Source: Arthrobacter bambusae
GTDB taxonomy: Bacteria > Actinomycetota > Actinomycetes > Actinomycetales > Micrococcaceae
NCBI RefSeq assembly: GCF_030812595.1
Contig: NZ_JAUSSZ010000001.1
Coordinates: 372,001-436,000, forward strand
Length of the DNA stretch: 64,000 bases
Reading direction: 5' to 3'
A program made the position numbers and the translations under genes. The notes under the pieces were generated by a model. It saw only the letters and a program-made list of their open reading frames with translations. It was not told where the DNA came from and ran no database searches. The stretch's first letter is position 1. Each line of letters starts with the position of its first letter. This document shows positions 58,688-64,000 of this stretch, one piece after another.

Positions 58688-59818
58688 ATGAACAAGACAT
58701 CGAAGTCGGTAGGGCATTGGTTCGGCATGGCAGCCGTGGCGTCAGTGGCGATGCTCGGTCTGGCGGCTTGCGACGGGGCAGAAGCCGGCAGTGGCGGTAG
58801 TACAGGTGGAAGCGGTGCCAGCGCTAGCAAAGAAATCGTTGCCTTTCTTCCACCCGCGAGCGATCCATATCCAGCCAACTGGCTTAAATCCGCGACCGCG
58901 GAAGCAACGAAGTCCGGGTACACGATTCGAGTAGTGACGGAGGATTCAGCTTCAGCAGCTCAGGCTCAGGTTCAACAGGTTCTCGGGAGTGGGAAACTGC
59001 CCGCCCTGTTCGTCTGGTGGCCAATACAACCGGAGGCTCAGGTTGGGTCGCTCGCCCAGCTGAGCGCGAGTGGAGTGCCCGTCTTCCAAGCCAACCAATT
59101 GCCTGTGGCCGGAAGTGAAAAGTACCTAACAGCCTATGTAGGCGTGTCAGATGTCGAAATTGGAAAGATTGCGGGCCAAGCGGCGATAAAGGCCCGCGAT
59201 GCACTGAAGAAGTCCGGCGCCCAGCTGACCACTCCGGGTGGCGCCGTAATGGTGCCAAACCTGCCCGTCGGTTTTGGAGCAACGAAAGACAGGATCGCGG
59301 GCTTCAAGAGCGCCATCGAAGGATCCGGGCTGACCATCGTCGCTGAAGGAAACGCGACAGGTTTCAGTGCCCAGGATGCCTTCACGCTCACCAGCCAAAT
59401 GATCGCCGCAAACAAATCCAAGGGCTTTGACCTCGTATACGCCCCGGAGGACGACTACGCCGTCGGCGGTATCCGGGCTCTGACCCAGGCGGGCTACAAG
59501 CCTGGAAAGAACGTGGAAGTGATCGGTGGATCGTGCCACGGGGACGATTCGACGCTGAAGGACAAATCCCAGTTCAACACCATCATCCAAGGAGCCGGCC
59601 TGGAAGGTCAGTTCGCCATGGACCGCATGCTCCAGTACCTGAAGAAGCCGAAGGTCCAGGACGGCCAATACGTGGCGCCTGCGGATGCTGATGCCGTCCC
59701 GAAGTTCCCGGACACGGTCAGCAAGCTAAACATCATTCCGACTCCACTCGTAGTGGCGGGCGATTACCCCACCGCGAAGCTTTGGGGAACGCCCGATACC
59801 CAGTGGTGCACTTACTAG
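58688..59818 (+). CDS. RbsB-type substrate-binding lipoprotein, paralogue of the 40795-41922 gene
   Basis: A 376-residue binding protein at ATG 58688 with AGGAG six bases upstream. The lipoprotein signal ends LGLAAC, followed by a Gly/Ser-rich linker. It parallels the operon-encoded binding protein throughout (EIVAFLPPASDPYPANWLKSA; LFVWWPIQPEAQ) and is nearly identical over residues 206-346. It has its own transcription unit with no permease or ATPase, so it probably feeds the same transporter with another ligand range or under different conditions. Confidence 0.92.
   Translation: MNKTSKSVGHWFGMAAVASVAMLGLAACDGAEAGSGGSTGGSGASASKEIVAFLPPASDPYPANWLKSATAEATKSGYTIRVVTEDSASAAQAQVQQVLGSGKLPALFVWWPIQPEAQVGSLAQLSASGVPVFQANQLPVAGSEKYLTAYVGVSDVEIGKIAGQAAIKARDALKKSGAQLTTPGGAVMVPNLPVGFGATKDRIAGFKSAIEGSGLTIVAEGNATGFSAQDAFTLTSQMIAANKSKGFDLVYAPEDDYAVGGIRALTQAGYKPGKNVEVIGGSCHGDDSTLKDKSQFNTIIQGAGLEGQFAMDRMLQYLKKPKVQDGQYVAPADADAVPKFPDTVSKLNIIPTPLVVAGDYPTAKLWGTPDTQWCTY
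59303..59725 (+). repeat. 423-bp block nearly identical to 41407-41829 (gene conversion tract)
   Basis: By eye I count three mismatches over 423 bp between this block and 41407-41829, whereas the flanking parts of the two genes differ at many positions, including third codon positions. The sharp edges (start at TTCAAG, end at GTCAGCAAG) are what recent gene conversion or recombination between the paralogues would leave. Confidence 0.88.
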
Positions 59819-59916
59819 CCCCAGGCGGGCACAAAGCCAGGGCATCCGTCGGCCGGGCCCCGCGTCCGGTATACCGACGATGACGCGGATGCCGATCACG
59901 ACGAAAGAGGAACAAA

Positions 59917-61497
59917 ATGAACGAGCAATTTGATGTCGTAGTAGTTGGAGGGGGTAGCGCTGGCTGTATCGTGGCTGCTCGCATGAGTGAGAATCCAGCG
60001 CGCAGCGTGCTCCTGCTGGAAGCGGGTCCGGACTATGCCACTGCAGAATCCGTTCCAGCCGGTGTCCTCGAGGCCAGGTACAACCCGATGCGCGGTCAGA
60101 GCCCGGATCCAGACCCGAAACACGACTGGGGTTTGTCAGTCAAAGGCAAGGACGGTGGAACAATTGCAGCTCCTCAGGGCCATCTCATCGGAGGAGGATC
60201 CGCCGTCAACGCCATGATGTCTATCCGAGGAGTTCGCACTGACCACGAGGAGTGGACGGCGCTGGGCAACCCCAGCTGGGGTTGGGACGAGGCCTTAGCG
60301 GCCTACCGCGAGCTGGAAGATGATTCCGCCCCATCGTCCGAGATCCATGGGCGAGGTGGCCCGTGGTCGGTGACACGTCACCACCCTGCCGAGTACGGGC
60401 CGCTCCAGGCAGCGTTCGTGGAGTCCTGCCGAAATTTGGGGATCAAGGATTCCTGGGACCTCAACGCTCCAGGCGCGGAAGGCGTCGGGCCGATTCCAAT
60501 GTCCCGGTTCGGGACAAAGAGAATTTCGACGGCGGCCGCTTACCTGAATCCGGCACGGCACAGGGCAAACCTTTCCGTCCGCGGAGACAGCCTTGTTGCG
60601 CGGGTGCTGTTCGACGGCGAGTCCGTAATCGGCGTCGAACTTGCAGATGGGACCCATATCGACGCTGGAGAAGTAATCCTGTGTTCCGGGGCGATCCTCA
60701 CCCCCGCAGTACTCCAGAGGTCCGGAGTTGGTCCGGCGGACATACTCGACGGCCTGGGGATAGAAGTAGTGGCGGATCTTCCCGTCGGCGAGAACCTCTT
60801 CGACCACGTATCTGTTCCGCTTCTGGCCAAGCCGCGGGAGGGAGCCTGGAATCCGGACCATTTCAGCATGCAGACGGCGGTGCGGACTTCGACCTCTGTG
60901 CAGCCAGGCACCTTTGATGCCCAGCTGACTATGTTCAGCTACCTGAACGCTCGAACCACGGGGGAGGGTGTGAGGGGACTGGCAGGCGAAGGCGCAGCCA
61001 ACCTGGAAAACGTTGCTGGGATCGGCACCATGCTTCACAAGCCCCGAGCCACCGGCACGGTAGAAATCGTATCCACTGATCCAACGGTTTTGCCTGCAGT
61101 CGACCCAAATTACTTGGGGCACCCGACGGATGTAGCTTCGATGCGCGAAATCGTTCGTATGGGATGGAAAGTGCTGACAGCTGAACCACTGGCGAGCCTT
61201 CTCGGAGAACCCCTCAGTATGAACGCTGCGATCATTGCTGATGACGACGCCTTGGACCAAGCGATTGAGGGTATGGTCGCTGCGGTCTATCACTTCAACG
61301 GCACGTGCAAAATGGCTTCCAAAGACCAAGGTGGCGTGGTTGACGAAACAGGCAAGGTATACGGGCTTAGGGGCTTGAGGGTTGCCGATGCTTCGGTGAT
61401 TCCGACGTCGCCGGGATCCAACACAATGCTTCCAACCATCATGGTCGCTGAGCGCATTTCCGCCTTCGCCGGCAAGCCACCGGCCGCGGCGAACTAA
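59917..61497 (+). CDS. GMC family FAD-dependent oxidoreductase
   Basis: A 526-residue GMC enzyme (choline dehydrogenase / glucose-methanol-choline type) from ATG 59917 (AAGAGG upstream), 98 bp after the binding protein. The FAD motif is VVVVGGGSAGCIVAARMSE with the ribose glutamate in LLLEAGPDY; GGGSAVNAMMSIRG is the second GMC signature. The catalytic pair is probably His in VYHFNGTCKM and Asn in SPGSNTMLPTIMVAE. It has no export signal, so it acts inside the cell. Some actinobacterial members oxidise the C3 hydroxyl of glycosides before deglycosylation; given the neighbouring TIM-barrel proteins, that is an attractive but unproven role. Confidence 0.9.
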   Translation: MNEQFDVVVVGGGSAGCIVAARMSENPARSVLLLEAGPDYATAESVPAGVLEARYNPMRGQSPDPDPKHDWGLSVKGKDGGTIAAPQGHLIGGGSAVNAMMSIRGVRTDHEEWTALGNPSWGWDEALAAYRELEDDSAPSSEIHGRGGPWSVTRHHPAEYGPLQAAFVESCRNLGIKDSWDLNAPGAEGVGPIPMSRFGTKRISTAAAYLNPARHRANLSVRGDSLVARVLFDGESVIGVELADGTHIDAGEVILCSGAILTPAVLQRSGVGPADILDGLGIEVVADLPVGENLFDHVSVPLLAKPREGAWNPDHFSMQTAVRTSTSVQPGTFDAQLTMFSYLNARTTGEGVRGLAGEGAANLENVAGIGTMLHKPRATGTVEIVSTDPTVLPAVDPNYLGHPTDVASMREIVRMGWKVLTAEPLASLLGEPLSMNAAIIADDDALDQAIEGMVAAVYHFNGTCKMASKDQGGVVDETGKVYGLRGLRVADASVIPTSPGSNTMLPTIMVAERISAFAGKPPAAAN

Positions 61498-61524
61498 AGC
61501 CGGCAGCGACGAAATTAACAACAG

Positions 61525-61574
61525 AACCACAACTGCTCCGACTTGAGGTTGGGCAGTTGTGGTTTTGTTTTTCG
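61525..61574. terminator. Bidirectional rho-independent terminator between convergent genes
   Basis: A perfect 12-bp stem (AACCACAACTGC at 61525-61536 and its complement at 61553-61564), 16-nt loop and T-rich tail (TTTTGTTTTT). It lies between the GMC gene and the convergent araD gene; the A-rich flank before the stem is weaker, so termination is probably stronger for rightward transcription. Confidence 0.85.
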
Positions 61575-61623
61575 GCCGCTTTCCTGCTGGCGCTGTTGTC
61601 GGTGCTAGAGCGCCCTGGTTCGG

Positions 61624-62304
61624 CTACTGGCCGTAAACGCCTTGGTACCGGGCGTAGAGCGCTTCAATCTGCTGCCTGTCGATAGGCTTCGGCTCTCCCA
61701 GCTGCCGGGAGATATGCACGGTGCGCGCCACCTCCTCGCACATCACGGCGGCCTTGACGGCGGCGCGGGCATCCTTGCCGATCGTAAACGGACCGTGGCT
61801 TTGCATGAGGACTGCGGGGGAATTTGATGCTTTCAGGGTTTCCACGATTCCTTGCCCGATTGAGTCGTCGCCGATGAGTGCGAAGGGGCCAACAGGGATG
61901 TCTCCGCCGAACTCGTCCCCCATCATGGTCAAGACACAGGGGATCGGCTCCCCCCTGGCGGCCCAAGCGGTGGCATAGGTGGAGTGGGTGTGAACCACGC
62001 CGCCGACATCAGGCATGTGCCGGTATACGTAGCCGTGCGCTGCGGTGTCCGAGGACGACGACAGATCCGGGTTAACCCACTCGCCGTCCACGGGGGAGCC
62101 GAAGAAGTCTGTAACCACCATCGACTCGGGGGTGAGGTCCGCGTAGGAGACGCCTGAGGGCTTGATGACCATCAAGTCCGCGCCCGGAACCCGGGCCGAG
62201 ACGTTGCCGGCAGTCCAGACGACCAGTTCATAGCGCGTCAGTTCGGAGTGGAGTGTGCAGACTTCGGCGCGCAACCGGGAGATCGTGTCCAAAAGCGCGC
62301 TCAT
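61624..62304 (-). CDS. araD: L-ribulose-5-phosphate 4-epimerase
   Basis: A 226-residue class II aldolase/AraD family protein starting at ATG 62304 (MSALLDTISRLRAEV), overlapping the kinase stop by 4 bp. Zinc ligands are visible in VVHTHSTYATAWAA, the acidic residue region in TDFFGSPVDGEW, and the later histidine in MQSHGPFTIG. AGNVSARVPG is the phosphate-binding segment. It converts L-ribulose 5-phosphate to D-xylulose 5-phosphate. The pairing with araB supports this over the fuculose aldolase alternative. Confidence 0.92.
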   Translation of the reverse strand: MSALLDTISRLRAEVCTLHSELTRYELVVWTAGNVSARVPGADLMVIKPSGVSYADLTPESMVVTDFFGSPVDGEWVNPDLSSSSDTAAHGYVYRHMPDVGGVVHTHSTYATAWAARGEPIPCVLTMMGDEFGGDIPVGPFALIGDDSIGQGIVETLKASNSPAVLMQSHGPFTIGKDARAAVKAAVMCEEVARTVHISRQLGEPKPIDRQQIEALYARYQGVYGQ

Positions 62305-64000
62305 GAGGAGACTCCCGTCTTCGCGACTTCCGTGGTGGATTGGGCGCGTAGGGCCTCCCGCTGAATTGCCTTGAGCCTGTGCATCACATCGTTGCCGCCT
62401 CTGCCGAAGTAGTCGTGCAAAGCTGTGTACTCGGAGAAAAGCGCGCCGTACGCCTCCACGTTCTCGGGTACCGGGGTGTACACGTCGGCCGGAGCGCTGC
62501 CCATCGCGGCAGATGCCGCTTCCACGTTGGCGTAGCAACCGGCAGCAACGGCGGCGTGGATGGCCGATCCAAGGGCTGGAGCCTGCGCGGAACCCACGGT
62601 CGAGAGAGGCAAATTGGTCACATCGGAGTAGATCTGCATCAGCAGCGCGTTCTTCACGAGCCCACCGGCTATGACAAGTTCCTTCACGGGCACGCCGGCG
62701 GAATTGAACGCTTCGATGATGATCCGGGTGCCGAAGGCCGTTGCTTCCAATAGTGCCCGGTAGATCTCCTCGGGCTTGGTTGCGAGAGTCTGACCCACGA
62801 TCAGGCCGGAAAGCTCGTGGTCCACAAGCACCGAGCGGTTGCCGCTGTGCCAGTCGAGGGCGAGCAGACCGTGCTCGCCGATCCTCTGGTCGGACGCAAG
62901 CTCGGTCAGGTATTCGTGGATTCCAATGCCCTGGCCGGCGGCCGCCTCATGATACGCCGGCGGCACGCCCTGCTTGACGAACCAGCCGAAGATGTCACCA
63001 ACGCCGCTCTGCCCGGCCTCGTAACCCCAGTGGCCCGCAAGGATTCCGCCGTCGACGACCCCGCACATGCCTGGAACGTCGCGCAGTTCCGCGCCGTTCA
63101 TGACGTGGCAGGTGGAAGTACCCATGATGGCCAGCAGCTGGCCCGCCTCGATGGCCTTCGCCGCCGGAGCGGTGACGTGCGCATCCACGTTGCCGACGGC
63201 GACCGCAATGCCGGCAGGCAGTCCGGTCCAGGCAGCGGCTTCGTCAGTCAGAGTGCCTGCGGTGTCACCCAGCTGGCCTATCCTGTGCTCGACCTTGGCT
63301 GACACGAAGTCCTTGAAATCCGGATTCAGCGCAGTCAGGAAATCCTCCGACGGGTAGCGGCCGCCTTGGTAGATGCCCTTGTATCCAGCGGTACAGGCAT
63401 TACGCACATATTCGCCAGTCAGCTGCCAGACGATCCAGTCGGCGGCCTCCACCCAGCGGTCCATTGCTCTGTAGACCTCTGGATCATCCTCGAGTAGCTG
63501 CAGGCCCTTGGCAAATTCCCATTCGGAAGAAATCAGGCCGCCGTAGCGGGGCAGCCACGACTCACCCCGCTCGGCTGCGAGCTTGTTGATTCGATCCGCC
63601 TGCGGCTGCGCCGAGTGGTGCCGCCAGAGCTTCACGTATGCATGCGGCCGGTCGGCGAAGCGACCCAGCTCGTTCAGTGGAGTTCCATCAGCCGTCGTAG
63701 GAATCATGGTGCACGCGGTGAAGTCGGTGCCGATGCCGATTACCTTCGCGGGATCGATGCCGGCTGCCTTGACCGCGGCGGGGACTGCGTTGCGCAGAAC
63801 CTCGCGGTAATCGTTCGGAACTTGCAGCGCCCAGTCCGCGGGAAGGCGTTCAGATCCCCCTGGCAGACGGTCGGTCATGACGGCGTGAGGGTACTCAAAG
63901 ACGCCGCTGCCGAGCTCAGCACCGTCGGATACCCGGACGACGACTGCACGGCCGGAAAGAGTCCCGTAGTCGACGCCAATTACATAGTGCTCCGTGGAGT
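62301..64000 (-). CDS. araB: Ribulokinase (5' end just outside window)
   Basis: A FGGY-family kinase, open to the right edge; about 566 residues are visible. The N-terminal phosphate loop YVIGVDYGTLSGRAVVVRV is present a few residues from the edge, so only a handful of residues are missing. Other family parts are GIGTDFTACTMIP, WHSGNRSVLVDHELSG, the C-terminal GGLVKNALLMQIYSDV, and the tail ALHDYFGRGGND. It phosphorylates L-ribulose before AraD. The isomerase AraA is not in the window; it may follow another gene or lie upstream. Confidence 0.93.
   Translation of the reverse strand, partial: STEHYVIGVDYGTLSGRAVVVRVSDGAELGSGVFEYPHAVMTDRLPGGSERLPADWALQVPNDYREVLRNAVPAAVKAAGIDPAKVIGIGTDFTACTMIPTTADGTPLNELGRFADRPHAYVKLWRHHSAQPQADRINKLAAERGESWLPRYGGLISSEWEFAKGLQLLEDDPEVYRAMDRWVEAADWIVWQLTGEYVRNACTAGYKGIYQGGRYPSEDFLTALNPDFKDFVSAKVEHRIGQLGDTAGTLTDEAAAWTGLPAGIAVAVGNVDAHVTAPAAKAIEAGQLLAIMGTSTCHVMNGAELRDVPGMCGVVDGGILAGHWGYEAGQSGVGDIFGWFVKQGVPPAYHEAAAGQGIGIHEYLTELASDQRIGEHGLLALDWHSGNRSVLVDHELSGLIVGQTLATKPEEIYRALLEATAFGTRIIIEAFNSAGVPVKELVIAGGLVKNALLMQIYSDVTNLPLSTVGSAQAPALGSAIHAAVAAGCYANVEAASAAMGSAPADVYTPVPENVEAYGALFSEYTALHDYFGRGGNDVMHRLKAIQREALRAQSTTEVAKTGVSS

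Noticed and set aside
1..64000. CRISPR arrays, tRNA or rRNA genes, prophage genes
   Set aside because: Scanning for regular short repeats, tRNA-like arms and phage structural genes gave nothing that could be supported.

Overview
The window is high-GC, densely packed bacterial DNA. Many genes overlap by 4 bp (ATGA or GTGA), lipoprotein solute-binding proteins are common, and PucR, ROK and AraC regulators sit among catabolic operons. This suggests a soil actinobacterium of the Micrococcaceae (Arthrobacter, Pseudarthrobacter or Paenarthrobacter type); the genus is inferred from gene style, not proven. I saw no rRNA, tRNA or CRISPR array.

Layout. (a) 1-5399, minus strand: an operon of hydantoinase/oxoprolinase subunits A and B with the binding protein and (partial) ATPase of an RbsABC-type transporter. 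(b) 5824-12910, minus strand: a sugar or polyol operon with two Gfo/Idh/MocA dehydrogenases, two TIM-barrel isomerase/epimerases, a family-1 binding protein, and a decayed centre where a deletion joins the front of a MalF-type permease to the back of a zinc alcohol dehydrogenase. A ROK regulator is divergent from it, with a tandem repeat between them. (c) 14634-21815: an AraC regulator, a large secreted Fn3/lectin-like protein and a hybrid histidine kinase. (d) 21975-28047, minus strand: an MTA phosphorylase, nucleotide-sugar epimerase, GT2, DUF2064, methyltransferase and GT87 gene group. (e) 28228-36324: a divergent cluster for hydantoin-like compounds (PucR, two DUF917 proteins, NCS1 permease, HyuA-like protein, M19 dipeptidase). 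(f) 37020-58137, plus strand: one long sugar-catabolism operon (four TIM-barrel proteins, alpha/beta hydrolase, complete RbsABC-type transporter, zinc dehydrogenase, AraC regulator). It is followed by a second binding protein and a GMC oxidoreductase. (g) 61624-64000, minus strand: AraD and AraB of L-arabinose/L-ribulose metabolism.

The most striking object is a 9,786-bp insertion (43295-53080) inside the ATPase gene of operon (f). It has IS21-type ends, istA/istB and a 5-bp target duplication (GGGAG on both sides). Its cargo is a secreted RHS/YD-repeat gene followed by an array of promoterless RHS 3' fragments. Each RHS end carries a different short, Gly/Ala-rich hydrophobic C-terminal tip, and each tip is followed by a tiny gene for a two-helix membrane protein with a charged tail. 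I read this as a polymorphic toxin system with bacteriocin-like, probably membrane-active tips and small membrane immunity proteins, carried as transposon cargo. The function is inference; the architecture is visible in the sequence.

Operons (b) and (f) share paralogous parts (TIM-barrel proteins, zinc dehydrogenase). Together with the GMC oxidoreductase they fit oxidation of sugars or glycosides to keto forms followed by isomerisation or elimination. The two RbsB-type binding proteins of region (f) share a 423-bp, almost identical block, which points to recent gene conversion.
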